23,085 bases of DNA from contig DAOVSY010000007.1 of the NCBI GenBank assembly GCA_030633365.1, positions 1 through 23,085 on the forward strand, read 5' to 3'. Numbering within the stretch: position 1 is the first letter of the stretch; each line of letters opens with the position of its first letter. The stretch comes from Spirochaetaceae bacterium (GTDB taxonomy: Bacteria; Spirochaetota; Spirochaetia; B11-G9). The notes below the pieces were generated by a model. The model ran no database searches. It saw only the letters and a list, made by a program, of their open reading frames with translations, and was not told where the DNA came from. The position numbers and the translations under genes were made by a program. Shown here piece by piece: positions 1 through 10,729 of this stretch.

Positions 1-439
1 AAATATTATCGAGTTCCATTCTTCTTATTGTTAAACCAGTATTATCAAATGTATAGTAAAGATATCCATTTAATGGATCCACATTTATATCATATATCTC
101 AATATTACCATTATTTAAAAGTTCTTTTTGACCAGTTCCATCTAGATTAAATTCATATATGGTATACTCAGTTGCATTATAAATACTTGAAATATAAATT
201 TTTTGTCTAAACGGATCCAATTGAATTTTCCTAACAACTATATTTGTTAATGAGAATACTATTTCCAATTCGGTTCCATCCAAACGCATTTTTTTTATAT
301 TTCCAGCTTCTTCAAAATATATCCAATTCCCCCCTGGTACAACTCCTCCAGCAGAAAATGGGTTCATATCACTGCAGCTGACTATTATTATCAGTAAAAT
401 TGAAAAGAATATTGTTATGGATGTTTTCTTATTATTCAT
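1..439 (-). CDS. Lipoprotein with beta-propeller-like repeats (partial, C-terminus outside the window)
   Basis: This reading frame stays open from an ATG at 439 to the left edge, so about 146 N-terminal residues are visible. The protein starts with a short basic n-region, then a hydrophobic stretch ending in IIIVSC, a convincing lipobox (Cys about residue 21). It is therefore probably a lipidated envelope protein. After the Cys come recurring segments of the form 'W/Y-I-Y-F...IKKMRLDGTELE', 'IYISSIYN...IYEFNLDGTGQ' and 'GYLYYTFDNTGLTIRRMELD'. This resembles the blades of YWTD / DUF5050-type beta-propellers, which bind protein or carbohydrate partners. A strong Shine-Dalgarno (AAGGAG) sits just before the ATG and overlaps the end of the upstream CsgG-like gene, 18 bases away, so the two are probably cotranscribed. 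The function is unknown. The fold call rests on repeat pattern only. Confidence 0.75.
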   Translation of the reverse strand, partial: MNNKKTSITIFFSILLIIIVSCSDMNPFSAGGVVPGGNWIYFEEAGNIKKMRLDGTELEIVFSLTNIVVRKIQLDPFRQKIYISSIYNATEYTIYEFNLDGTGQKELLNNGNIEIYDINVDPLNGYLYYTFDNTGLTIRRMELDNI

Positions 440-457
440 AATTTTTCTCCTTATTTC

Positions 458-1564
458 CTACAGGTTTATATCAACAGCCAGACCGGCATTAAGAGCTGTA
501 TATGGTAAATCCTTAAAAAGAACCTGGGACCAGTCGCAAAACAATGACAGACCTATTTTTTCACTTAAATTATAACCAATTGAAAGCCCTGGAGAAAATG
601 CAAAACTCGATACAAGTACTGTCATTTCTTCAGTTGGAGCAGTCTCAGTATACATAAACAAGTTGACCATACCACCTGCTGCTATTTTAGCTGTAAAAAA
701 TAGTTTACTAATGTTCATTCGATATTTAATATTTAACGAAAGAGGTATACCAATCATGTTGTATGGGAAAATAACTCCCTTTTCGGTTGAAGCTTTATCC
801 ATTGATACACCTGTGCCAAGTCCAACAGACAGACTGTTTTTACCCAGATTCAATATCTTATAATTAAAATCTGCAAATATGCCATAACCAGGATCAAAAA
901 TTTCGGCATCATCCAGAACAGGAAAGATTACAGCGGCCCCAAAAGTAAGAGAAAGTTTTGATCCTCCTGTACTACTTACAGATTCAGTTTCAGGCTTTGA
1001 CTCATCTTTCTCTTTATCCTTTACAACTTCCTCTTCTTTCTTCTTATCATCCTCTTTTTTATCTTCCCCTGTTTCTGCAACTACAGGATCTTCGGTTTTT
1101 TCTTCGGGCATACCAATAAGTTGGGAGATAGTCCTGTTTGCAAGGGATGCAATATACTCAGATTCTTCAGCCTGAAGCATAGCTGTATCAATAACCTGAC
1201 CAGTTTCTACAGATACAATTCTGGCAGACAAATATGTAATGCCATCATCAACAATAAGGTTGGAAATTAGTATAAATTCAGCTCCTGCCAGCTTACCTAT
1301 CTCTGCTGCTGTTGAATCATCGATCATTCCGGAAGCAGAAATTTCCATCTCTTTAATGGCAGCCTGCAGGGCAGACCGTTCAACTATGGTATAAATATTT
1401 CTTCTGTTAACAACATCTACTATATATTCGTATATTACCTGGGATTTGACTTCACTTGTATTTGTTGCTGATACCTCCATAATAGCTATGGTGGGCTTTC
1501 CTTCTGCAATCACACTAAATGATATTGCAAATATCAGAAATGATAAAAATAGAAATTTCTTCAC
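458..1564 (-). CDS. CsgG-like periplasmic domain fused to an outer-membrane beta-barrel-like domain
   Basis: The start is a GTG with AAGGAG five bases upstream. Residues 1-20 form a Sec signal peptide. Residues 23-135 look like the CsgG/FlgO/LpoB-type alpha-beta domain: a strand 'TIAIMEV', a helix, 'YTIVERSALQAAIKE', then 'IGKLAGAEFILISNLI' and 'YLSARIVSVETGQVI', the usual landmarks of this family. Residues 155-198 are a highly charged Lys/Glu linker. Residues 201-368 consist of alternating short amphipathic strands (LTFGAAVIFPV, SVGLGTGVSM, AFSPGLSIGYNL, LNAGLAVDINL) ending at the stop codon, as in small outer-membrane barrels. The protein may tether a periplasmic CsgG-like module to the outer membrane. 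It is not a canonical CsgG curli exporter: no lipobox Cys is seen. It has its own promoter-like sequence upstream and is followed by a lipoprotein gene. Confidence 0.8.
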   Translation of the reverse strand: MKKFLFLSFLIFAISFSVIAEGKPTIAIMEVSATNTSEVKSQVIYEYIVDVVNRRNIYTIVERSALQAAIKEMEISASGMIDDSTAAEIGKLAGAEFILISNLIVDDGITYLSARIVSVETGQVIDTAMLQAEESEYIASLANRTISQLIGMPEEKTEDPVVAETGEDKKEDDKKKEEEVVKDKEKDESKPETESVSSTGGSKLSLTFGAAVIFPVLDDAEIFDPGYGIFADFNYKILNLGKNSLSVGLGTGVSMDKASTEKGVIFPYNMIGIPLSLNIKYRMNISKLFFTAKIAAGGMVNLFMYTETAPTEEMTVLVSSFAFSPGLSIGYNLSEKIGLSLFCDWSQVLFKDLPYTALNAGLAVDINL

Positions 1565-1610
1565 AACAACTCCTTAAAATACCCGAAATCCATTTAATAT
1601 TTTAAAATTT

Positions 1611-1640
1611 ATAATAAAATAATATAACTCAAATGGTCAA
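1611..1640 (-). promoter_or_regulatory. Sigma-70-type promoter for the CsgG-like gene
   Basis: On the minus strand TTGACC (1640-1635) and TATTAT (1616-1611) are separated by 18 bases and match the -35 and -10 consensus at 5 of 6 positions each. They lie in an 85-base AT-rich gap between tylF-like and the CsgG-like gene, with the ribosome binding site about 40 bases downstream. This is a consensus match only. AT-rich sequence gives frequent chance matches to the -10. Confidence 0.55.
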
Positions 1641-1649
1641 TATTAACAA

Positions 1650-4458
<2,809 letters not shown>

Positions 4459-4461
4459 TTA

Positions 4462-6015
4462 TCAAAGGCCTTTTCGTAAAAAAGCATCTGGATAACCAGT
4501 GGATTTAAAGCTATACAGTACTGCACCACTTTCATCCTGTCCAAGAGGACCAACCATGACCTTATAATTTAGAGTATCCCTACTTTCTGATACAAGAACA
4601 GTAACAGGATAAGTTGCCCCAAGACGACCAGCCAGATCAAGAGCAGAATACTCTTCTCTATAAACTCCAATCTGAAGATAATAGGATTCTTCTGCCAGAA
4701 CTTTTGTTACATTAAAGTTTCCCACAACTTCAACAGGATCAGTAATTACAGATTCTGTAATTATAGATTCTTCTACAACAGGAGGAATCTCTTCTGCTTC
4801 TACTATCTCAGTTTCATCCGGAATAACCGGAGGCCTAAGATCAGAAGGTTCCAGAATAATTTCTATTTCCGATTCAGTTTCAGGTTCATTTGAAACCAAT
4901 ACAATAGCATCAGGAATTTCTTCATTGCCAGGTTCAACTAACTTCGGTAAAATATAACTAACTTCTTCTGATTCTTCCAAAGGAACTATATCAGCTGCCA
5001 TTGTCACAGCCAAAGGGATTTCTTCTTCCACAATTTCGACTTCTATAATAGGAAGCTCAGGTAATTCAATAGATGATGTTTCATCTGCCAGATCTTCAAC
5101 GGTGCCAGTATTTATAGATGTAAATACAGGGACATCTGTTTCGGGAACGGGAAGTTCAGGTATAACTCCTCTGATATCTGCAGGTGAAACAAGAATAGGA
5201 GCATCAGCACTCATACCTATAAGTTCAGGAATATCTTCTGTTTCAGTTTCCGGCTCTACAGCAAGCTCTGGTTCCGGTATAACAATAAGTTCAGGTACTG
5301 GGAGGCTATCCTTGGGTTCACCAATGTAGATCTCTTCTACAGGCATATTGTCTACAGAAGGTATATCCTCTTCTATTGTTTCTATATTTTCAGGTGCCAA
5401 CTCTTCAGTTAGTTCAGCTTCAACCAAAGTTTCTTCCGGAATTATAATTTCAACTTCTTCTGGTTCTTTGAACGGTACCGTAACCATGGTTTCGGAATTT
5501 GTTTCAATAGGATCAGCAACATCAGAAACTAATAATGTATCATCTGACCCACCAAGTTCATTATCAATGTAATCCTGAATTAAGGCCAACTCAGAATAGT
5601 CCTGTGAATCAGCTGAAGGATTAACATCCGGATCAGGATTATATGGGAGTTCTTCGTCACTAAATGGATTTGTATTATCCTGCCTGGAAATATTTCCATA
5701 AAAGATATCTCCGAACCCTATTCCAATAGATTCTGCAGCTTCAGCAGAAAGAACAAGGAATAGATTATTATCTTCCAGTCTCTCCAAAACCAATACATCT
5801 ACTGTTTTACCTGTATCCGGATTAGTAACTGTTATATTTGTATTTTTAGGAAAAGCATTCGATGCAGCATACATACCTGTTTGAGGAAGATAACCATATC
5901 TGGCTGTGGATACACTTCCATCCCATACAGACCCGGCAAAAACTGCCGTACCCAGTGTTAACAATATTACAGTAATTGTAACTTTAAATAATACTTTCAT
6001 TGCCCTAAGACCCAT
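4462..6015 (-). CDS. Exported SPOR-domain envelope protein with N-terminal double-psi-barrel-like module
   Basis: The ATG at 6015 is supported by GGAGG nine bases upstream; a second ATG five codons later has no good site. Residues 1-27 are a signal peptide ending in VFA. Residues 45-108 (ASNAFPKNTNITVTNPDTG..., VLERLED, LFLVLSAEAAESIGI) resemble the double-psi beta-barrel of RlpA-like proteins, which act on or bind peptidoglycan. Residues about 110-440 are a very long Pro/Glu/Val-rich, acidic, low-complexity segment, probably an extended spacer crossing the periplasm. Residues 444-517 are a SPOR domain (YYLQIGVYREEYSALDLAGRL ... YKVMVGPLG), known to bind denuded septal glycan. The order DPBB-spacer-SPOR matches RlpA, but there is no lipobox and lytic activity is not demonstrated. 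It lies directly upstream of ligA. Confidence 0.82.
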   Translation of the reverse strand: MGLRAMKVLFKVTITVILLTLGTAVFAGSVWDGSVSTARYGYLPQTGMYAASNAFPKNTNITVTNPDTGKTVDVLVLERLEDNNLFLVLSAEAAESIGIGFGDIFYGNISRQDNTNPFSDEELPYNPDPDVNPSADSQDYSELALIQDYIDNELGGSDDTLLVSDVADPIETNSETMVTVPFKEPEEVEIIIPEETLVEAELTEELAPENIETIEEDIPSVDNMPVEEIYIGEPKDSLPVPELIVIPEPELAVEPETETEDIPELIGMSADAPILVSPADIRGVIPELPVPETDVPVFTSINTGTVEDLADETSSIELPELPIIEVEIVEEEIPLAVTMAADIVPLEESEEVSYILPKLVEPGNEEIPDAIVLVSNEPETESEIEIILEPSDLRPPVIPDETEIVEAEEIPPVVEESIITESVITDPVEVVGNFNVTKVLAEESYYLQIGVYREEYSALDLAGRLGATYPVTVLVSESRDTLNYKVMVGPLGQDESGAVLYSFKSTGYPDAFLRKGL

Positions 6016-6071
6016 AACTTAAGTCCTCCAGTTCTATTGTCGGGAAGATTTGCACCTTAACTGAGAGGAAA

Positions 6072-6554
6072 TTACAAAAAAGTAAGGGCATAACTGGCCA
6101 TACTGGCTCCCATAGCTGTAAGACCATCTTCCAGATCTCCTTCATCTATCCACTTTTTATCGATATTTACAGAACCCTCTTTTATCATTGATCCGGTTAA
6201 AACCTCAATAAAACGAAATTCTGCATAAGCAGGTAAATTTCTTCCTTTTAGATCACTATAAACTAAACTTACTTCCAAAACAAAAGCAGCCCCGCCAGCC
6301 TTAGCCATTTGCATAGAAGCCGGTTCTTTAAAGTGATCAAGTCCCCTTTCCGGTGCTTCTCCTAAAACAGAAGCATTGAAAACAATGTGACCAGCATCAA
6401 AAAATTCGTTCATAACTGCACTTTCAATAATATCACTATACTGATCAAGATCAATAACATCAGCTTCACTTATTGTATAAAGTAATACTGTTTCTGAATA
6501 AAGTAAAAAAGGAATACAGGAAATTAGAGCCAGCAAAAAAAATCTTTTAATCAT
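6072..6554 (-). CDS. Small exported protein of unknown function, possibly LpoB/CsgG-fold
   Basis: The 160-residue product starts with a clear signal peptide (MIKRFFLLALISCIPFLLYS) and has an excellent SD (GGAGG, five bases before ATG). The mature part alternates strands and helices: ETVLLYTISEADV, an amphipathic helix with ESAVMNEFFDAGHIVF, AKAGGAAFVLEVSLVYSD, then AYAEFRFIEVLTGSMIKEG. That order parallels the CsgG/LpoB/TolB-N-like fold, as in the CsgG-like protein at 458-1564 in this window (AGAEFILISNLI ... YLSARIVSVETGQVI). I infer a shared fold, not shared function. The Cys in the signal segment is not in a lipobox position before the predicted cleavage site. The gene follows the DUF255 protein by 20 bases and precedes the SPOR gene by 56. 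Confidence 0.7.
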   Translation of the reverse strand: MIKRFFLLALISCIPFLLYSETVLLYTISEADVIDLDQYSDIIESAVMNEFFDAGHIVFNASVLGEAPERGLDHFKEPASMQMAKAGGAAFVLEVSLVYSDLKGRNLPAYAEFRFIEVLTGSMIKEGSVNIDKKWIDEGDLEDGLTAMGASMASYALTFL

Positions 6555-6574
6555 TATTTCCTCCGACAGGTTTT

Positions 6575-8686
6575 TCAGAGTATCGGAAGAATATCTGCCT
6601 CCCTTAATCGCTGATCAAGTTCCTCTACAGAATAAACAGGAAGAAGACAGGAATTTTCATTACAAATTAGAACCTGTGCTTGTGTAAGCTCTTTCCTCCC
6701 TTCCAGTAAGGTCCATAATTCATTGCCCTTACCTTTTGCAGTAATAATTAAAGAATCTGAGCCCAGATATTTTAGTAGTTTATTTTTTAACTGATTATAA
6801 ATTTGTAAATTGGAATCCCCGGCCAGAACAATATGCCATTCTTTATTTATAAGTAAATTTGCCCTTAATAGGGTGGAATAAGCACCTGGATAGGACAACA
6901 TAAGATTTTTTTGGGTTTCCAGTATTTTCCCTACTTTTGTTTTATAACTTTTATTTCCGGTAATTCCATACAACCTGGCAAATCCCAGAGCCAGAGAGTT
7001 AAGACCTGATGGAACCTGGGTATCAAAAGAATCAATCTTACGTACCGGAAGATTTAAACTGTCTTTTGGACTTGAATAAAAAGAACCTAACCCTGTAGAT
7101 AGGTCTTCTACAGCTTTTAAAGATATTTTTTCTGCAATATCTATCAATAGGGGATTCTCTAATACAGGATAAGCAGCAGTCAGTCCTGTAATAGTATAAG
7201 CATAATCAGTAATATAAGGAGCAATACCATTGCTGCGAACAACCCCCTCCTTAATATATCTGTCAATAAGAAAGGCAGAAAGATTATCTACCTCTTTAAT
7301 AAATCTGGTTTCCCCGGATACTCTTGCAAGAACTGAAAACCCTTCCAGAGTCAAACCATTTAAATCTGTAAGAACCTTATAATCTCTACCTGGTCTGGGT
7401 CTTTTATTCCGGGCATCAAGCAAAATATCCCGGTATAAAGTTCTATCAGGACCAGGAATATCCAATTTACCTAAAGAATACGGTATCCAACCAGGTACTG
7501 GTTCATGTGTTCTTTCACCACTAAAGTCTTTTATATCCCAGAACCTGATCAGATTTTCTGCAATATCTTTTGGAAGAAGTTTTCTAATTTCCTCAGGTGA
7601 CCATGCATAAAATGCACCTTCTCCTATAGGATCATCTGCATCCTCTGCAGTGGCAAAGCCAGAAAAATTTCCATTTCTATCCAAAACCTTCATATCTTGG
7701 ATTAAATAATCTCCAATATCAATTGCAGTCTGAAGAAGATCAGTGCGATCAAAAATTATAGAAGCTCTGGAATAAAGAGCCATAAGCTGTGCATTATCAT
7801 AAAGCATTTTTTCAAAATGAGGGACTCGCCATTCACGATCCGTTGTATATCTATGAAAGCCTCCTCCGACCCTGTCGTGGAGACCGGAATTCTGCATAGT
7901 TTCCAGAATTTGTTCTGCCATTTCTCTTCCCCGGATATCAGGATATTCAAGTAAAAAAGAAAGGGAGGAGGTTGGAGGGAACTGGGTTCCACCGGTCGAT
8001 GGAAAACCTGGATACTCTTTATCAAATCTGGAAATTAACGAGGACATATAATCTGAACTTATTGATTTACCATTTTCTATTGTAAAATCTGTAAGAGAAA
8101 GACTTCCAGCTGATCTTGAAGAATAGTTTTTAATTGCATTTGTTAAAGCCTCACCGGATTCAGTTAATTTATCCCTCTGATTTGACCATAAATCATCTAC
8201 TCTTCTTATTAAACTCTGCCAGTTAGCAGTAGGAAAATAAGTTCCTGCAAAAAAGGGCTTACCTTCATGATCAATGAAAACATTTAACGGCCATCCAGTA
8301 CTTCCTCCCATTAGCGATGCAGCCTCCATATAAAAAGCATCAACCTCCGGAAGCTGTTCCCTGTCAACTTTTATAGTAATTAATAAATCGTTCATAATAG
8401 AAGCTGTATTTGGATCTTCAAAACTCTCGTGCTCCATAACATGACACCAGTGACAAGTACTGTAACCAATAGAAACCAGAATTGGCCTGTCCAAACGCCG
8501 GGCTTCTGCAAAAGCTTCATTTCCCCAGGGGAGCCAGTGTACAGGGTTATCTGCATGCTGCAGTAAGTATGGACTGCTGGATCCTTTAAGTTGATTTATA
8601 TCTGAATAGTGTTCTGAATTGCTGAAAAGAGGTGCTGCTAATAGAATTAGAGAGATCATGAGTATTATCCTGATTGTTTTAGTCAT
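6575..8686 (-). CDS. Exported DUF255/YyaL-type thioredoxin-fold protein
   Basis: This protein (about 703 residues) belongs to the DUF255 / SPATA20 (SSP411) / YyaL family: a thioredoxin-fold domain followed by an alpha/alpha-barrel resembling N-acylglucosamine epimerase domains. Landmarks are [18 protein letters not shown], then [18 protein letters not shown] with the CxxC at about residues 78-81, [15 protein letters not shown], and [13 protein letters not shown] ... PFFAGTYFP. The chosen ATG at 8686 gives a proper signal peptide ([19 protein letters not shown]...). The frame stays open further upstream to a TTG at 8791, but those extra 35 residues do not fit the family, would bury the signal peptide, and coincide with a different decayed reading frame. 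Most relatives are cytoplasmic, so an exported version is unusual. No SD precedes the ATG; a promoter-like sequence ends six bases before it. The catalytic role of the family is not established. Confidence 0.88.
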   Translation of the reverse strand: MTKTIRIILMISLILLAAPLFSNSEHYSDINQLKGSSSPYLLQHADNPVHWLPWGNEAFAEARRLDRPILVSIGYSTCHWCHVMEHESFEDPNTASIMNDLLITIKVDREQLPEVDAFYMEAASLMGGSTGWPLNVFIDHEGKPFFAGTYFPTANWQSLIRRVDDLWSNQRDKLTESGEALTNAIKNYSSRSAGSLSLTDFTIENGKSISSDYMSSLISRFDKEYPGFPSTGGTQFPPTSSLSFLLEYPDIRGREMAEQILETMQNSGLHDRVGGGFHRYTTDREWRVPHFEKMLYDNAQLMALYSRASIIFDRTDLLQTAIDIGDYLIQDMKVLDRNGNFSGFATAEDADDPIGEGAFYAWSPEEIRKLLPKDIAENLIRFWDIKDFSGERTHEPVPGWIPYSLGKLDIPGPDRTLYRDILLDARNKRPRPGRDYKVLTDLNGLTLEGFSVLARVSGETRFIKEVDNLSAFLIDRYIKEGVVRSNGIAPYITDYAYTITGLTAAYPVLENPLLIDIAEKISLKAVEDLSTGLGSFYSSPKDSLNLPVRKIDSFDTQVPSGLNSLALGFARLYGITGNKSYKTKVGKILETQKNLMLSYPGAYSTLLRANLLINKEWHIVLAGDSNLQIYNQLKNKLLKYLGSDSLIITAKGKGNELWTLLEGRKELTQAQVLICNENSCLLPVYSVEELDQRLREADILPIL

Positions 8687-8689
8687 TGT

Positions 8690-8900
8690 TGTAATATACT
8701 GTGATTTTATTGGATCGGCAAATGGGGGTGTAATAATGGTAAAGGTTTCCCATAGCATCATAAGTATATCTCTATATGTCGCCATTTTCAAACTCTTTTA
8801 TCTCAGGACGGACTGCATCGTTGTATGTAAAATCTGATGTTATAAATGTACCTAATTCAATAAGAACCGGATCACCGGTTTCGGTAGTATTTGGGACATT
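8690..8900 (-). pseudogene. Decayed RHS/YD-repeat gene fragment
   Basis: Read leftward from 8900 on the minus strand, one frame gives VPNTTETGDPVLIELGTF, then [18 protein letters not shown], then ENGDI, a stop (8774-8772), and in the same frame [16 protein letters not shown], running to a stop at the DUF255 start codon. 'GDPVLIELGTF...SDF' resembles the DPV-x-TG-F motif that opens the core of RHS/DUF6531 proteins. 'YTYDAMGNL' is a good match to the YD repeat (YxYDxxGN[LR]). Both motifs in one frame, a few residues apart, are hard to get by chance. The frame has an internal stop, no start and under 75 codons, so it is a remnant. Parent size and source are unknown. Confidence 0.5.
8693..8721 (-). 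promoter_or_regulatory. Promoter-like sequence abutting the DUF255 gene start
   Basis: On the minus strand TTGCCG (8721-8716) and TATATT (8698-8693) are spaced by 17 bases. The -10 ends six bases before the ATG at 8686, so transcription would begin at or next to the start codon. No Shine-Dalgarno is present in the preceding 25 bases, consistent with a leaderless message. This is a consensus-only prediction. Confidence 0.4.
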
Positions 8901-8949
8901 ATTTCTTTATTAATTATTCAAGAGCCTAGGTTAAATTTAAATAGTTAAA

Positions 8950-10020
8950 TTAATTGCTTTTAAAAGCATAAAGATGATAACTGTAGTCAGTTTCCATTTT
9001 ATCAGCTAAATCAACACCAGCAATTAAAGGGGCACAAGCAATAATAGCTTCTACAGCTAATATCTCTGTTACGATTTCAACTTTCCAAAACCAGGTCTTT
9101 GTTCCAAGGTGATGAAACACACGATCCTGGAAATCTTCAGTTTGAATAAGACCCTGTAATTCTTTGGCTGTAATTTCACCACTTATTCTAAGAGAAAGGA
9201 GCGTGTTCAAAATTGAACTGTTATTCTCTATCACCTCTCCCCCATAAGGATAGGCCAGCACCTGTTCCAGAATAAACTCAGGAATAAAATGGACATTCAT
9301 TTCAGGTAGTGTACTTATTATAGGATAGATAGCCGCATAATCACTTCCGGCAGTGGTCAGGAACTCTGTTTCTGTTATAATATACTTTTCACCTAGTGCA
9401 CTTGTTATAAAGCTATGAAAACTTGCAGCGCCAGCCGAATTGCCTGTTAGGATCTCATACATATCCTTTAATACATACTCGTAAGCTGTATTCACATTTA
9501 TATAACTGTAAGGAGTAAAGAGGGCATCCAGGGCTTCTGGATCTATCAATTTAGAATAGGACGAATAGATATCCATCACATACCCTGTTTCAGTTCTATG
9601 GTCTTTTAACATATCAGGAGAAACCCCGTTTAACAGAAATTTCTTAAGATCAGTTCTTTCAATAAATACAGATCTTACCCAGTTTGGGTTTATTCTGCTG
9701 GAAACATCAGAAAGTTCAAGATATTCATATTCATTAGTCCGGCTCTCAATATAGCTCCAGACAGGGTCCAGACTGGAATCAGATTCAGGTGAGGGATCAC
9801 TTTCAAGCTGCTTAATTATATCTGCAACTTCAGCCTTAAGGAGTATGAGGTCCTGCTCTATAGCTTCATTCATATAATAGTATTTCTGAATCAGAGAAAT
9901 ACCCGTACCCAAACCCAAGACAGAGAGACTTAAAATAAACAGGATGAGCATTGTCTGTATACTGGAAAAACCACCTTCTCTATTTTTCATTATTAGTTTT
10001 TCATTTTTCACTGAATACAT
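8950..10020 (-). CDS. gspK: Type II secretion minor pseudopilin GspK-like
   Basis: Last gene of the T2SS operon. A short basic leader ends in REGG, followed by FSSIQTMLILFILSLSVLGLG: a prepilin-peptidase site and hydrophobic helix. Position +5 is Gln, not Glu; absence of Glu5 is a known hallmark of GspK. The remainder (about 320 residues) is far longer than in other pseudopilins, as expected for GspK, which has a large alpha-helical insert. 'SYINVNTAYEYVLKDMYEIL' matches the LNVNTA-type motif of that insert, and 'SLRISGEITAKELQGLI' resembles a second helical motif. GspK caps the pseudopilus tip with GspI and GspJ. The exact start is uncertain: an ATG at 10020 is used, but a GTG at 10011 or an ATG at 9990 would also leave an intact leader, and the frame is open to a TTG at 10038. 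It overlaps the end of gspJ. Confidence 0.8.
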   Translation of the reverse strand: MYSVKNEKLIMKNREGGFSSIQTMLILFILSLSVLGLGTGISLIQKYYYMNEAIEQDLILLKAEVADIIKQLESDPSPESDSSLDPVWSYIESRTNEYEYLELSDVSSRINPNWVRSVFIERTDLKKFLLNGVSPDMLKDHRTETGYVMDIYSSYSKLIDPEALDALFTPYSYINVNTAYEYVLKDMYEILTGNSAGAASFHSFITSALGEKYIITETEFLTTAGSDYAAIYPIISTLPEMNVHFIPEFILEQVLAYPYGGEVIENNSSILNTLLSLRISGEITAKELQGLIQTEDFQDRVFHHLGTKTWFWKVEIVTEILAVEAIIACAPLIAGVDLADKMETDYSYHLYAFKSN

Positions 10021-10552
10021 CTCTTCCAATAGACCCAAAGGTACATTGGAATTTCACATCTTCTCTTTTCGTTTTTTTTATCAGTATGGTTAATCCAACA
10101 ATTCCTGACCGGCTGTCCTTAAGAAAATCAAACTCTACTCCATCATATCCAAAGAATACTGTACTTCCCTCAGGTGTTGTTATCTTAAAAGTTGTATCCT
10201 TAATCTCCATTTCAAGAACTAAGTCAGCATCACCATTCCAGTAAGGGATTGTCATAATACCAGTTCCTTCAGTAACTTCAATATTATTTATCCAGTATGG
10301 TATTTGAACTTCGCCGACTGATTTTCTAAGCACTCTTTCCAGCTTAATCAACTCTCCATTCCAGTGATTAAGATCTTTAATTTTTTTGGTAAAACCAACT
10401 GTATCTGAAAATACAGTAAAAACAGGAATCCCAATCAGAGAAACAAGAACAATGGCAATAAGTGTTTCTATCAGAGTAAAGCCTCTGTTATTTTTAATGG
10501 TCTTTTTAGTGGTATTCTTATTGGCTTTATTTCTGATCTTCAAAAAGTTCAA
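10001..10552 (-). CDS. gspJ: Type II secretion minor pseudopilin GspJ-like
   Basis: A long basic leader rich in Lys/Asn ends in NNRG, followed by FTLIETLIAIVLVSLIGIPVF, a textbook type IV-like prepilin signal with Glu at +5. The mature chain is about 160 residues with strand-rich character (VQIPYWINNIEV, LVLEMEIKDTTFKITT, VGLTILIKK), consistent with GspJ, which forms the tip complex with GspI and GspK. No in-frame ATG precedes the prepilin site. The TTG at 10552 is preferred because AGGAG lies five bases upstream; a TTG at 10576 or at 10543 is possible. The gene overlaps the short pseudopilin upstream and gspK downstream, so translation is probably coupled. The assignment rests on operon position and length more than on diagnostic residues. 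Confidence 0.75.
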   Translation of the reverse strand: MNFLKIRNKANKNTTKKTIKNNRGFTLIETLIAIVLVSLIGIPVFTVFSDTVGFTKKIKDLNHWNGELIKLERVLRKSVGEVQIPYWINNIEVTEGTGIMTIPYWNGDADLVLEMEIKDTTFKITTPEGSTVFFGYDGVEFDFLKDSRSGIVGLTILIKKTKREDVKFQCTFGSIGRDVFSEK

Positions 10553-10727
10553 AAGCACTCCTGTTTCTTGCTTCAATAGATTCTACAATTTTGACATTCG
10601 TTTTTACTGCGGAACCTCCGGCATTAAGGGCAAACAGAAGAATTTCAATAATTACGACCGAAACAACAAGAAGGGATATAACAGCATCAAGAAGAAAAAA
10701 ACCCTCTGCCGATTTGGATCTGTTCAT
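10527..10727 (-). CDS. gspI: Very short pseudopilin-like protein in the GspI position
   Basis: Only 66 residues. The leader MNRSKSAEG is followed by FFLLDAVISLLVVSVVIIEI and a continuing helix (LLFALNAGGSAVKTNVKIVE), the standard N-terminal pseudopilin helix, then about 20 residues before the stop. The usual Glu at +5 is replaced by Asp. GspI proteins are normally about 120 residues with a small globular domain, which is missing here. There is no sign of a frameshift: the downstream sequence is the leader of the next pseudopilin. Position between gspG and gspJ and the FFLLDAV pattern favour GspI over GspH. The gene starts two bases after gspG ends and overlaps gspJ by about 26 bases. It could be a genuine helix-only minor subunit. 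Confidence 0.65.
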   Translation of the reverse strand: MNRSKSAEGFFLLDAVISLLVVSVVIIEILLFALNAGGSAVKTNVKIVESIEARNRSAFELFEDQK

Positions 10728-10729
10728 TT

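Noticed and set aside
5102..5572. Two plus-strand frames rich in Ser/Gly/Thr opposite the SPOR gene
   Set aside because: They are mirror images of the Pro/Glu-rich low-complexity coding region and lack SD sites and domain features.
8687..8791. 35-residue N-terminal extension of the DUF255 protein to a TTG start
   Set aside because: It does not match the family, precedes a normal signal peptide, and lies over a different decayed frame with RHS-like motifs.
8865..8880. Stem-loop AACCGG-ATCA-CCGGTT as a terminator for the T2SS operon
   Set aside because: The stem is only six pairs, there is no T-run after it on the minus strand, and it lies within the RHS-like frame where the bases encode ETGDPV.
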